Assembly: GCA_037892935.1 (NCBI GenBank)
Contig: JAYXKI010000003.1
Coordinates: forward strand, 434,001-498,000
DNA length: 64,000 nucleotides
Direction: 5' to 3'
Origin: Phlebopus portentosus
Lineage: Eukaryota > Basidiomycota > Agaricomycetes > Boletales > Boletinellaceae
The notes below the pieces were generated by a model. It was not told where the DNA came from. It saw only the letters and a list, made by a program, of their open reading frames with translations, and did not search any database. Shown one piece after another: positions 1 through 12,751 of the stretch. The first letter of the stretch is position 1, and the number at the start of each line of letters is the position of its first letter. Made by a program: the position numbers and the translations under genes.

Positions 1-992
1 AAACAAGCAAGTTACTTACGTCTGCAACATCACCGACGATTTCAGCAATTTCGAAAGCGATAGCCTCTCGTTCGGTGACGACACTCTGTACCGCTCGGGC
101 ACCGACAACATGTCGAAGTGTCGTCTGCGCTCGCTCAATGAGCGCCTGACGCAAGTCAGTAATACCGAAAGCCGCACGGTACGGGTTGGTGATTTGGAAG
201 TAGATGACAGAATCGCTGAAATTCGAAGAGAATTAATTTTAATATTCCGATAGTAGAAATAGATCCCACATTTCAACGTTGACATTGTCCCGGGTGATGA
301 CTGTCTGTCTACCGATTGGGCTAATTTGAATCTTGACGTCGACGATGCGCAAAGACTCTGTGCAGACATTGACTTGTACAAGACCAGGATCGACTGCCCT
401 ATAGAACTTTCCGAATCTCGACACCAGACCAACCGAACCTAAGCAAGGGGTAAATATTCTTCCCGCTCTTCTCTTGGCGGGTCGAAACCATACCTTGGCC
501 TATGTTCCTGAACGGGTTCGGGCACGGGCAGCATGGAATGGCTCCACAGAATCCAACGGCGACTCCAAGGCCGTTCATCAGAGTCCCGTAAATACCATGT
601 TCGACCTGTTCCGCGGTCAAGTTGGTTACCGAGCAGAACCGTGCCTATTCTTACCTCTGCGGTTCCCAAATCCTGTGCGTAGGATTGCTGGAAAGCAAGT
701 AAGCGCTTGGAACCTTACTCAGCGTCGAAAGTAGTCAGGCAAACCTGCATGTCACTTCGCTTAAGCGGCTGAACGGTGATGATGTTTTTGTCTCCGTGTT
801 GCCTCCTCGTTGGTACGATTGGATGGTGGTCGCCAGTTACTGTGACCGCAGTCAGTGTCCAGCTCTTTGTGAGAAGACAGAAGTCATACCTGGCGGCGCA
901 TCATGGTCAACAACGTTCCCACCACTAAATGAGCCCGAACTAGGCGATGGGTTGCGGTCCTTACGATCAACATCAGGTCCATTTGCAGACAT
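1..992 (-). CDS. Stomatin / band-7 (SPFH) family protein, 3' part beyond the window
   Basis: Minus-strand gene running off the left edge. Exons that join well are about 745-802, 655-687, 494-605, 270-438 and 20-215, with GT..AG introns of 49-57 bases; a donor at 19 leads out of the window. They encode, in order, 'PLKRSDMQ', 'SYAQDLGTAE', a Cys/Pro-rich membrane hairpin 'GAIPCCPCPNPFRN', then the SPFH core with 'GLVSRFGKFYRAVDPGLV' and 'LRQALIERAQTTLRHVVG'. The family forms oligomeric scaffolds on membranes and modulates channels. The first exon probably begins at ATG 992 and ends near 890, but its phase did not fit the next acceptor, so the 5' end is approximate. The reading frame is open in all recovered exons, so the gene looks intact. 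The C-terminal coiled coil is not in the window. Confidence 0.85.
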
Positions 993-2302
993 TTCTCAAG
1001 ATCTTGTTATAACGATGAACAAAAGGCAAGCAGACAGTGGCGGAAGATGGTGGACGAATGAAGGAAAGAAAACGACGTTGGCGGTGTTGTTATATAGTGT
1101 GAGAGGCTGTTGCTGCGGGATGATGAAGAAGTGACCCCGTGAGCGGATTCGAGACGGCGAACGCCCACGCCGAGTTAAGACAGACGCGGGTTCGTCGGGG
1201 CTAACCGATTACATACGCGTGCATAAATTGATTGGCGTCGCGCCCATCCACACGCCGACCTCGATCCAGCAGTTCCTTCCCGCGCATGTTTCGTTTAGAG
1301 CAACACTGCCGTCTCGGTGTGCACCGAATACTCTAACGGAATATTGAACATACACAGCTCGGTGCCTGGGATGAGGATTGCATGCTTCTGAAAGTTCTAT
1401 GGCTCATTTATTTAGATGCTTCTCCCAATACTCCATAACTCTCCTATACTGCATTCGGCACGATACAGTTCGTCGCGGATAGTGCATCATGTATCATGCA
1501 TCCCTGCTGCGATCTTGGAGCAGAGAGGATCACTAGAAGATCCGTCAATGCTGCAGTACCACCAAATCATCACCGAGAACTGGTGTGTATTTCTTACAAT
1601 CCTTTGTAAATGTTTATGGGCCACTAGACTATATGTTTTCTCCGCAAGCTTATCCTCTTTTCCATCCAAGGTCGACAAATAGACATCCTTTTGCACAGGA
1701 ATAGATCTGAGTATAGCCAAGAAATACAGTGGATATCAACGATCTTTCCGTTAACAATAAAGTCGGCATACCTGGCATACCCAGTGCGCAGCCTGAGGTA
1801 TTTGTGCTTGGCGTGTCGAATCTATCGCTGAGCGCTCCATTGGTCCTAACACAACACAACACACGAAAAGTTTTGGAACATCGGAGCATCGCCTTTCTTT
1901 GCCGGACTGCGCACCAAGTACGGTTCCGTCAAAGCGTGAATGGGCGGTAGTTAAAAGCTCTTAGGGTCCTAGTTTCCACAGCCAGGCCGCTTTCTTTCGA
2001 AATTGTGAAAACTTTCGACTCTGAAAGGAACTTCCCTCTGACTGCATTGAAATATGACTTCCAGACTTTTTGTTTTATGGAACCACAGTAATTTAGTATC
2101 ATGAACACGCTCAGAGAAAAGGAAGTGAGCGTCTGGTGGAAGTATGGCCGGACGCTGGATCGAACATCGGTTTGACGCGATTCTCACGTGCGTGTGCGTC
2201 GCGCCCACGTCGACGACGCGTTGCCGTGACGACGATAGTAGTATTTGGACCGAACCATAAGGATCATCAAACTGGATCTTTTGGCAGACCAAAGAATACA
2301 GA
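993..2302. other. Divergent intergenic region between the SPFH and EVE genes
   Basis: About 1.3 kb separating two genes read outward. It holds only short ORFs on both strands with no recognisable domain. Both promoters must lie here. A 199-codon minus-strand frame at 1969-2568 is antisense to the 5' exons of the EVE gene and is not convincing as a protein. Confidence 0.5.
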
Positions 2303-3745
2303 ATGAAGTACTGGCTTATGAAAGCAGAGCCAAACTCACGTATCGAGAAGGGCAAAGACGTCAAGGTAAGGACGTATTTTACCCCAATAAAGGACCTTAT
2401 CAATCCGAATCTTACGTTACTCTTGATTTTTTTTCCCCGTAGTTCAGTATAGATGACTTTGAGTCCGTTAAGACTACGCCATGGGAAGGTGTCCGGAATC
2501 ATGAAGCGAAGAAGCTCATGCAATCCATGAAAGTCGGAGATCAGGTCAGGATTCCAGACTTTGTTCACCCCATTACAGGCAATTCACTGCATCTTATTAA
2601 ACTCGTATAGGTTCTTTTCTACCATTCCAACTGCAAGAACCCAGGTAACTGGAAACAAACTTACTTTTGCTGCTTCATCATTACTCATTACGCCTTCTTT
2701 GATTTTAGGTGTGGCAGGTTTTGCGGAGGTACTTCTCATCCATTTGTTGTACACCGTTGATGAATACAGTTGATTCTTGATATTTTAGATAGCGAAAGAA
2801 GCGTATCCTGACTGTGAGTCGTTCATCAAACCCTAGTGTCTATTCATTGCCTTCATTAAAAACTAACCAGCAAGCACCGCCTTATCCTAACAGATACCGC
2901 TTGGGATCCGTTCGTCTTCCATTTTCTCACCGCATTAAGAAAAAGCCTGAACCGATTCGCAACAAGAGAACACCCATACTATGATCCAGTGCGTGACCTT
3001 TGTCATACCCTGTGTATTTCGGGACCAATTGATTCCCGTGTGAAAATAGAAATCAGATAAGGACAATCCAAAATGGTTCATGGTCGATGTAACTTTTGAA
3101 TCTCGCGCCGCTCATCACGTCCCACTCTCGCTATTCAAATGGATCGCAAACTCATCTGCAGATGATCCACCCACGGACGTGGCATACATCGGCTCGGAAG
3201 GCGTACATGCTATTAAAGGTGTGTTTCGCCGAGCAAAGGAATATTCAAGAATAGCCCCTCTGATAAGGAATGAATTGATATGTTCCGTGCACAAGAGATG
3301 GCGCTCATCAAACGAGGACGACTGAGTGTACAGCCTGTTGAAGAAGATGCATGGAAAGCTGTGCAATTGCTTGCTGTGAAAGGCGGGTGGGAAGAGGACC
3401 TCGAGACCATGACCTCTTCTGGTATAGGTGCCAAGCCAAAGAAAGGCACGAGAATGGGAAAAGGAATCGCTGATGAATCAGAAGCTCCGAATGAGAAGAA
3501 ACAGTCAGCGAGTTGTAAGTGCATGGATGCTTTCGGACTGTAGTTTATTCTCATAAAACTCCTCTCTACATTTAATGCTCAGCGCGTGGGGGAGGAAGGC
3601 CACGTCCAAAGCAGGTGAAGTTGACGGTGTGGAAAGAAACGAAGATGAGGAGGGAAATGTTAATGCGAGACAGTCCAGACCACAGAAACGCAAAGCGGAG
3701 GATCGTACTAAAGACGAAGAGGAGGTGTCGGCGCCGAGAAGGTTG
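2303..3745 (+). CDS. EVE-domain protein (THYN1 / DUF55-like) with AT-hook tail
   Basis: Spliced plus-strand gene. Exons: 2303-2365, 2443-2544, 2611-2644, 2709-2728, 2789-2813, then small exons around 2904-2990 and 3051-3220, 3313-3514 and 3583-3745. The start [10 protein letters not shown] and the following '[20 protein letters not shown]', '[15 protein letters not shown]', '[10 protein letters not shown]' and '[18 protein letters not shown]' are the EVE-domain consensus of thymocyte nuclear protein 1, a fold that binds modified bases (5-hydroxymethyl- or N4-methylcytosine type readers). After the domain comes a basic tail with an AT-hook-like 'RGGGRPRPK'. The exon near 2904-2990 can be spliced two ways. 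The last exon is open in two frames: the one matching the splice phase ends at 3745, the other, richer in acidic and basic residues, ends at 3763. An upstream exon adding an N-terminus is possible. Confidence 0.85.
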
Positions 3746-5107
3746 ACTCGAAGCAGGCGATGATCCGTTATTCGTACGCGACCTATACCTACCTTGTCCT
3801 GTTTTCAAGATGCTTTGTCCCGCTATATTCTGGTGATCCGAGCAAATGCGCGATCTTTCTCAACTGGCCACTCACTCCATACGAGTTTCAAAGGACGACG
3901 ATAGATTTCAGGCCAGTCAAGTAAAACTTCTATAGCAAGAAAAACCTCCGGAACGACGTGCCGAGACTCTTAACATCTACTGGTACAAGACCGGGAAAGT
4001 GCTACTGATATCAAATGGCTCCAGAAATGATAGCATAGGAAAGCGAGAGTAAAGATGACAAAGTTCGCAATGCTCATGAGTAAATTCGGACATTCAGGGA
4101 CTTATGGGATGATCGGCGAACTACGGAGAAGTCGAATGCAATGATCCAAGATCCATCCGAGAAGACCTTGCAACTCGGAGTGTCGAGGATGGATTGAACC
4201 ACTCGCATAAACCACACGTTCGTTTCGATGAACGTTTACGGCGGAGTGGTCTATGTAAGTTTCTCGATATGAACCTCGGGCGATTCAGAATCCCGGTGAA
4301 CGTCGTTCTGCTTTGCTACGACAAAGAATGACAACAAATGCGGTTCGGATGTACAGCTTGACAATGTCGTGTATTCATCATCTCAACAGGACAGAAAGAA
4401 AGTTTGCTCATCGACAGACTATCTATAATTGAACAACTCAATTAACTTAGACGAAGGCACAGGAAGGAAAGAAAGTGGACAGGAGACTCAGAGAGTACGT
4501 GAACGAGAAATGGAGAATAAGAGGTAGCATAGGTGATGGATATCAAGAAAAAGGAAAGAGGTTTTAAAAAAAGTACTGCTTATGTGATGCATATGCAAAG
4601 TGGTGAATGAATCCAGTTATACAATGCACAGAAGGATGCGGAAGAGGTAAAGAAAATGTAGAAATAGTTTGTGATGAGTGAAGATGCAGGACTGTACAAA
4701 ACGATGCGGGGGCGGGATGAAATATGAAGGTCGAAACAATAGTACTGTACAGTCTGGAGGATGCAAGCCCTTGGAGTAAAGAAGAGGCGCGCGACCGAGT
4801 TGCAATCATGAAGGAAGAAAAACTCGAGAATAATGCAAAGATGGAAGACACCGGCAAATGAAGGGGAATGACGAGTCGCACTGAAAATGTCGTCTTTAAT
4901 TAAAGGAATGAATACGTTTTCAAACGGGATGAAGCAACGTGAAATGCATGATCTATGAATACACATTACGAAGAGCGCAATGATGGCGGGGTGATAATGA
5001 ATAAAATGGTACAATGTATGGATATAGGATGTGAAAGAGAAGAGAGCCTGGAATGCTGAAGAATCTCACAATACAATATATACATCCCGAAGGACGACAG
5101 CTTTTGG
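3746..5107. other. Intergenic, convergent 3' ends
   Basis: About 1.36 kb between the end of the EVE gene and the end of the RhoGEF. Only short frames on the minus strand (4564-5014) rich in Phe/Ser/Cys, typical of chance translation. I see no gene, tRNA or repeat here; it probably contains the two 3' UTRs. Confidence 0.5.
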
Positions 5108-8100
5108 TCACGACCTCCGGTCGCGACGACGGTCGATCGGTGTTAAAGGAACTAGGTTTCCGGGAAAAAGACGATATTTTATAGAGCGCCCCAGAGACAT
5201 CTGGCTACGCGCTTCTGGTGTGAGGGACGATTGAGAAGATCGGGAGTCCAATCGTGCAAAAGGTGTAGGTGCCTGAACAGGAGATATTAGCTTGGCTGTT
5301 GCCGAAGCGTCGGGCTTGCGGCGTGGAACGACGAGCATACTTGACGATCGAATAAAAAAGCTAGGCCGTGCTGGAGTACTTTGAGCGCCGGAATCTTGAG
5401 TAGAAGATGATAAAAGTTGCGTCGAGGTCGAGTCACCCATATTCGACGCGCTACGAGCTCGCGGGCGCAAAGATGTACTTCTCAGTATTCTCGAGAGCAT
5501 GCCCTTCTGCGGCGTAGATTCCGCGTCCGGGACTTCAAGCGGATCTCCCACCGAAGTCTGCCTCGAGCTAGATAAAGAAGGTGCAGGCGACGAGGAGAGC
5601 GATCGCGGTGTTCCGAAAAACCCGCGAAGGTTGCTCACCAATGAGCGTGAACGCTTTGGCCGATCCATATGTTCAACAACTTCCGGCAATTCTTCCCCGT
5701 CAGCCCGCGTCAGAGTATCAACGCCCACTACTCGCACTTCAGGTGGAAACAGCTCGTTAATAGGGCTCGAAGTCGGGGCACTTGTCGATGAAGAGGAACA
5801 CTGTGACTGTGAGAACGGATCAAGCGAGTTCGTCGTTGACGTGCTTGGGAGAGGTGAGCTAGGAGAGAAGGCCGATTGCGAAGACGGTGTGGACATCTGA
5901 CTCTCCCTTATCTCCGCCTCGCTAATTGCACCCGGTAACGTAAGAAGCATGCTCAAAGATTTCCTGTTCTGGTTCTTCTTCGTATTCTTGCCTCGCGATG
6001 AGCCCTGGTTGTGCTGCTGAACAGTAATACTAGAAGCCGACTCCGAGATCATTGATCGCTGATCAACGAAAGATGCAAGCGAAGAACATATCGATGGTGT
6101 ACACTGCTTTGAAATCAGCACGCTCTCTCTGCCCATCAACTTGTTCTTCGCAATTGCACCAACACCAATGCCTGTGCCTTGCTGCGGAGGGTCTGGATCG
6201 CGGAATAGCACCTCGTCCTGAGCCTTCGCATGAAACCGTGCGGACATTAGCGGTTGTGAAAGCACGTCCGCAAGATGGCGATCAGTTTGCGCACGCCGTG
6301 TTGCAGATACGCGTCGAATAAGCACAGTCGGTGGTGCTGGAGGACCATTGTCAGAGTTATTCATGAAGAACGCACGTACGCTCGAACCATTGACAGACTG
6401 TCTACGATTTGGCTTGACCGTTCCGTCCGACTTGAGCGTAGCATAAGATGACATGCGCGAAGGATTGATATCCTGTGCGAGAACATCATCTCCCAGGAAT
6501 GGCATTGAAGGAACAGGAGGTATCTCCGCGCTGTTGCGAACACTATGAGCATTAACGAGGTTCGCAGAGACATTGAGCGTAGGCACAGGCTCGTACTCCC
6601 ACGTTGGTGGCAAGCTTCGAGCATGATGTATCGCATTCAACCAGATCTCCTTTTCTCTCTGGCAAGGTGCCGCTAATTCAAGCCGATGGCCAGTAGCGTG
6701 GAAGATCAGGTGAAATGAACAAGGAAGAAGCGCTATCAAACGACAGTCAGTTCGTCTTCGATATGATACAATAGGATGATATCGCACCTTTCTCTTCGCG
6801 GACATCCACAACTTCAATTGACTCGTCCGTAAGCGCAAACCAATGACGCGGTTCGTACACGCCCGCCTTCGGAGTTTTCGCAAGCACGATATAGCCTCCA
6901 ACGTACAGGAATGCAGCGAGATATTTGACCTTGACAGGCTCACGAGACGATTGCGACACATATGTTGTTGCGGTCGCGAGACCGTTGTTGGACCGCATCG
7001 CGGACATCCCCGAAAGTGACAGAAGTGAGTCACGCCTCCCGTCTGACCGAAGCGTAGATTTAGAAGAGCAATGGTCAATGTTGGTAACGACGACGTCGAG
7101 AGAGCCAGCAAGTAAACAAGCACCAAGCGACGCCAAAAAAGGACGTGTCGGCGGTCCGGGAATCTGTACACGCTTCCTCTTCTCGCCGAACTCCGACATC
7201 TGGGGCTGCTGCTGAACAAATGCTGAGTTCGCGCGACTGATAGTGCTGCGCGAACGTGAACGGGAAAATGTCGAAAAGGAGAGCGAGCGCGCGGGCGGTT
7301 TTGTCGACCAGGCAACACTGGCACTGGCACTTATAGTTCCAACACCATGCCCAAGCTCGCTTCGCGACTCCAATCCGCCTTCGTCCTTATCATTCTCCTC
7401 ATCCGTCAGATCCACGCCAGCAACAAGGGCAGGTGGTACGCCGTGACCTGCACTTTTTGCTCCAGCGACGAGACGTTCAACGATCAGAGCACTCTTCTTC
7501 TCAATATCACGTCGGCGCTGAGCATCATCCACGGTATGTGCGACATCGCGCATTTTGCGCAAGACACGTTCGACAGCAACATCAGTTGCATTCTCATCCG
7601 CAACGAAGTCGATGTTGTCTGAATCATCGTCCTCCTCATCAGAGTCCCCACCCAAACGGAACGCCACCTGACTTTTCTTTCCCTTCGGTGTTTCATCAGG
7701 ATCGAGATCTGCAATACTCCTCGAAGATCCGGATGGCATCGCGGCAGCGAAGAACTTGCCTGTGTCAAGTTCGGATGATGTAGTTGCAGGAGGAGGCCCA
7801 ACATCAGTTTCCTTCTTCCGAGAAGAACGGAGCTGTTCAAACAGCAAGGGGTACTTGCATAATCGCTGCACAGGTTTGATGAGATAATCCGAGAATGCAA
7901 GTTTAGTTCGCCGACTTCGTTCGCGCTGAATTTCCTTCTCGTTCTGGACGCCGCTCGGCGAAAGAGCAGTGTTCGCACTTTCCTGCCCACGTGAGAGACC
8001 CTTCACGGATAAAGATCCATACCCATTACCGAAGCCGTACGCTTGCGCATGACTGTGCGCTGCAGGTGGCGTCGGGTCGCTCTTAGTGTGCTTAAGCGTC

Positions 8101-10857
8101 GCGCTCGCACTTGCCCGCAAACTACCACTCGATGCGCAAGCCGAATGCCGACGACGTAATGTTGACGTCGACGAATTTGCATCCTCGACGTCCAATGCAC
8201 ACGAAAGAAGACTATTATGACTCCCGCTGTGCTCAATGGGCTTCACTGTCAACGGAGACGGCAACGGCGAGTCCAGTACAACTTCTGCTCCAATTATTCC
8301 ATCCGTATCTTGCCGAACAGCTATCTCCGCACAATGTTTCTCCCATTCCGCCCAATCACTTGAATTTGAGCGCATAATTTTACGAGCTATGTCAACAGCT
8401 TCCGTGTGACCCGCGCAAAACACTTTATACGGCGCGAAATTCGGTGCCTGCGGAAGGACGAAGGGATCAGCATGCCAGATTAAGAATTTAGGGGCGGAGT
8501 AGCGGGATAGAGTTGTCAAGATAAAGTTCCCCGGAGCTTGCGGGGAACGTCGATCATTGACCGATCACCAGAAAAAAGTCGTCCGGGCGACACTCCGAAA
8601 CACGCCCACGTGATCGCGTAAAGACGAGAGGAAATGAAAATATAAATCGAGACTTACCTCTGAGGTAAATACACTGCAGACTGCACGAACCGCGGCTTCG
8701 ACCTCACATTCGACATTCGATTGCACATTAGCAGCTTTCTCCTTCCCTTTAAGCCTTCTTCGCTTCTTCTGGACCTCTCGCTGAACAGTGCTGAGGGTAT
8801 CCTCAATGCGTCGAACTATCCTTTCATGCAGTGCTAGTAGGTCCTGCGCATCCCGCGAGAGCGTATCCTTCTCCGCATCTGAAATGGACGCATATAATCG
8901 TTGATGTCGCTGGGACATATGCGACGAAGTTGGCAATGGCGATGCAGGCTGTGACGATAGTGGCGTAGAAGGAGTTGATGGGAGCGCCAAGGGAGATGTT
9001 AATGGAGAAGGATGAGGTGATGATTCCGGCGAGCTTGTGAATGAGTGGTCAAGTACTGGCTTTGCACGAGTTTGAACGATGTCTACGGACGCACGACGCA
9101 CCCCAGTGCGAGTGGCATTCGGAAAGTAACCCCTACCGACGACTGTGTTTCTCGCGTGGAAATGAGCACCGAAGCCCATCTCCGAACTAGATTTGGACCC
9201 ACTACCCTGTACCGAGCCAACCATGCCCAACATACTATCCCTGACCTGCTCTTCAGTACTCTTTCTTGCCCATCTCCGCGAGTTCGGCTCCACACCTGAG
9301 TCTTTCCGTGACCGTATTGACTGGGGCTGAAGCACGGAGAGCATCTGAAGAGAAGCGGGCCGCACACGCGTTTTAGGTTTTGCCTCTGTATGTTCCTTGA
9401 ATAGCCCCGCAGAAGTCGGAAAGGATGAAGGAGGATACTGATATGAATGAGTTTGCAAACGGGAAGAGGATGCCTCCGAACCAGATCTGAGCAGGGCCGA
9501 ACGCATAGTTGTTGAATCCATGCTTTCCGCGATGTCCGGAGTTGGTGCGGGTTGCGATTCCGCTCTGGAGCCAAGTGGAGGCGCCGAAACGGCGCCAAGC
9601 GAGGCAAGGTACACCTAGTGGCAGAATATGAACTATGGTCAGCTGCTGATGATCAGGATGAAAGGTATGTGAGATCTATAGATCGAAAGGATACATAGAA
9701 AGAATGAACTAGATCGCGTGTGGAGAGGTGGCGCGGTGGCGGAGTTGACGCCCAGTGCTGCGAGATAGTGAATTCTGCCGTAAAATAAGACGGAGGGTAA
9801 CAGCGCTTCGACAGCACAATCTGCGACGGGTTCGGGTTTTGAACGCATATACCCAATCGGTTATAGCATCTTGCGTGAGTGTGTCGCAAAGACACGCGTC
9901 GACTAGCAGGCAACTTCGCTGGCCTAGAATGTCGATATTGCAAGATGCGTTCGCGAAATTCCGCAAGCAGGTGAGTATGTATGTGTCTAGCGCATGGTGC
10001 ACACCAACGTCAAGCGCTGGCACAGCCCACCGGTCCTGAATTTCGCACGATCCATGTGCGCGAAAATTCCATTTGCATCTTTGGCTTGCCTCCATCTCAT
10101 TTAGCAAGCAGGTCAGCAGACATCAAAGAAAATAACGTTGCTATATCCAAGAAGCAGCAGCAAGCTATTTAATCCTCCGAAATAGCCGTGGAATTGCATA
10201 ATCAATATCACCGACGACCGCTGAGCTGATGCACGCAAGCAATCGCCGCGAACGTTGTGAAATACCGAATAGGCAGAGAAGCGAGAAGAGCTGTCGCTGC
10301 CACGAGGCTCTTTGTGCGGGCGGAGTCTGCGTCGGGAGCCGAACATATATAATGGGGCAAGCGCGATGACGAAATGGGAAAATATAGAATACGAAAATAG
10401 AAGTCGAGAAGCACTCGCGGAATGCGAATCGCATGTCTGATGGCTATCGCCCGTTCCTGGTACCAAGACGCGTCGCGATAGCACGTTCGCTTTACATCAA
10501 TCGCGCAAAAATGATAAGCAGAAGGGCGGCGCAATGCGAGTAGACATTCGCGCCGCACCAACAACGCGGATGAATATATGAAATGATTGTGGAAACGAGA
10601 AGAACACGACGTCCACAATGAAAGGTCCTGCTCACCTCGACAAGTATTTTCAGGTCATCAACATATCCGCGCTCTGTATCGATCAGCTCGGCGAGCGCAT
10701 AGTACCGACGTACTGCCTCCTTCAAGCGTCGTTCTGCTTTCGCGTCCTCGGCATTCGCTGCATGATGCACTTCCGTGCTCGTTTCGAGTGGCATCTTCGT
10801 GGCGTCTGGAAGCAGTGAAGAAGACGAAATCGTTGCATCCTCGCCTGGTCTGTCCAT
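5108..10857 (-). CDS. Dbl-type Rho guanine nucleotide exchange factor (DH-PH), large
   Basis: Minus-strand gene of four recovered exons: 10636-10857, 8658-9614, 6788-8447 and 5108-6732, all joined in frame (about 1490 residues). The DH domain begins in exon 1 ('RYYALAELIDTERGYVDDLK'), continues with 'APYKVFCAGHTEAVDIARK' and reaches the signature 'LIKPVQRLCKYPLLFEQL' in exon 3. The PH domain follows ('VKYLAAFLYVGGYIVLAKT', then across the last intron to 'EKEIWLNAIHHARSL'). Such proteins load GTP onto Rho/Cdc42/Rac GTPases at the membrane. The DH domain is interrupted by Ser/Pro-rich low-complexity inserts (most of 8690-9600, and about 7910-8290) and followed by an acidic linker; the C-terminus is a roughly 500-residue Ser/Thr-rich tail. 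ATG 10857 has an in-frame stop just upstream; Ser/Pro-rich frames at 10870-11160 could be further 5' exons but I could not join them. Confidence 0.85.
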
Positions 10858-12751
10858 AACCCAGACGATACTATTCCCAATACACTACCGATAATTCTGG
10901 TAGCGGAAATAAAGTCCGCACGTTTGCGTGCTGGGGCAAGAGCAAAGCCACCCGGTCGGGAGTTCGAAACGCGTCCAAGACGTTGGGACGGTGTGGCGGG
11001 CACTGTGGATAATTATAGTTAGACGAATCAGACAAAGCTAGCTTCGAGCAAAGTTCGAACGGCGATAGTCAAAGCGCAAAGGAAGAGGTGCAGAAATGGA
11101 GGTTTGTGCATACCTGTACTTGAAGACGGGCTTTGACTGATAGAAGGGTTGCGAACTGTACTAGCGTTGAAAGGCAAGAGGGATGAAATGCAATCGTAAG
11201 TGGCGAATGAACCGATCAGAACAAGAATGGATAAGGAGATGCGGTAGGACGTGCCTCGCCGCACGGCGGATCGCGAAAGTTCTTGAGTCCCGATAGACAC
11301 GACGCGAAGGAAAAGTTGGCTGGCAAAAGAGAAGTCGTAAGCGGCCAAGCGCGTGCTCGCGCTTTGCGGGGAGGTTGAATGGCAGACGTGAGGCCAACGC
11401 CACGGCTGGGTAGAGGAGATGGAGTGGGTATATTATATTGAACACGGACTGGCCGAGAGTGGATGCAGACTATAATCCCTGGAAGGATGATTCCGAAGCG
11501 ATGGATGTCGGACGTGCGGTGGCGGTGGCGACGAGGAAAATGATGCAATGCCAATTATCAATGCGCGCTGCCGCTGGGGCTGGGATGACCAAAGGGAGGA
11601 TGAGGAGATGGAGCGAGGAGAGAAGGAAATACGAAAGGAGAGGGCGAGAAGTGAGACTGAGAAGGTGCCAGCCCTCAGGCAGCATAAGTAAAGCTTCCCG
11701 TTCAACCGGCGCGTTCAATTCCATCCCATCGCATCGCGGATTCGGCAAGCGGTCCTGGCTTTCCGGGCTTCGAACCCAATCATCGTGCCGTTCCGGCTTC
11801 CGACACTCCGGCTGCAATTTCGGCTCGTCTGTATTCTCATTTCGATCGGAGATGCGGAAATGCGGATGGCGTCACCCCTCGCGTCACGTCATCCTCTCCT
11901 TCCTCAATCTCGGGCTGAGCATAATCTGCCAAACAAGTCAATTTCCACCGTCTCGTCTCTATGCATCAACCAACATTCTCTCTCATTCCTCCTCCTTCGC
12001 CCCATCTGACCTGTGCATGTTGCCACATCTCATCATCTCACCAAAACACACGTTCTCTGTCTAATTTAACGAGATTCTTAATTTATGGCGACCGAAGCAT
12101 GTATCTATATCTTCATCACGTACACAAACGATACTGATATCAATAACCCATCTCCCCAACTCTCACCGCATGTCAGGTCCATCTAGAAGGGGGGTACACA
12201 GATGCAAATAGATAACCTATTTTAACCTATAACAACATGTACTAGGTGATCTAGGTGTATACGAGCATAGACAGACGAACACTCACTACAGCTTACCTGC
12301 CAAGGTCTCATGAAGATAATCTAGCATACCCATAGGAAAGGTGTGAGTATATTGTATAGGAACATCTATGAACGACTCGGACATACCGTCTGTTCAGATC
12401 TCTTTCGGCTTGCTCAGGCTTATGTAAAATAATTCAAGGCCCGAAATTTATGTAAGAAGAGAATTCAAGGTCCGCTAGGCAATGCATTTATTGTATACAG
12501 ATAAAACAAAAATAATACTAATACTATCTGAGACCCGTATTGGGCAGGTCGTTGATCCAGAGGGAAAGTCGTCCTCGAGAACGAGAGTGCGTGAGGGCAC
12601 GAGGTCGTGGACGCGCACTCAGCGGCTCTCCGTAGACGTGGAACATAGAATTCTGCTAGAGGTTGGAGAGTCAGCGACGATGAAAAGTTCGGACGCGAAA
12701 TTCACACACCTGCATCTCGCCGCCAGCAATCAAGAAATCGGGTACCTGCCC
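10858..12751. other. 5' region of the RhoGEF and intergenic DNA
   Basis: About 1.9 kb. On the minus strand, stretches near 10870-11003 and 11100-11160 translate to Ser/Pro-rich peptides, and a donor near 11114 and acceptor near 11006 would join them, so a spliced 5' leader or N-terminal exon of the RhoGEF is possible. The plus-strand frame 11438-12064 looks like a shadow. Between 12100 and 12480 the DNA is AT-rich, with repeated GATCTA/ATCTAG-like words, and holds no gene that I can see. Confidence 0.35.

Noticed and set aside
1969..2568. 199-codon minus-strand frame
   Set aside because: Antisense to the EVE-domain exons, no motif, chance-like composition.
11438..12064. 208-codon plus-strand frame
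   Set aside because: Arg/Ser-rich, no motif; it overlaps the possible 5' leader of the RhoGEF on the other strand and has no splice partners.
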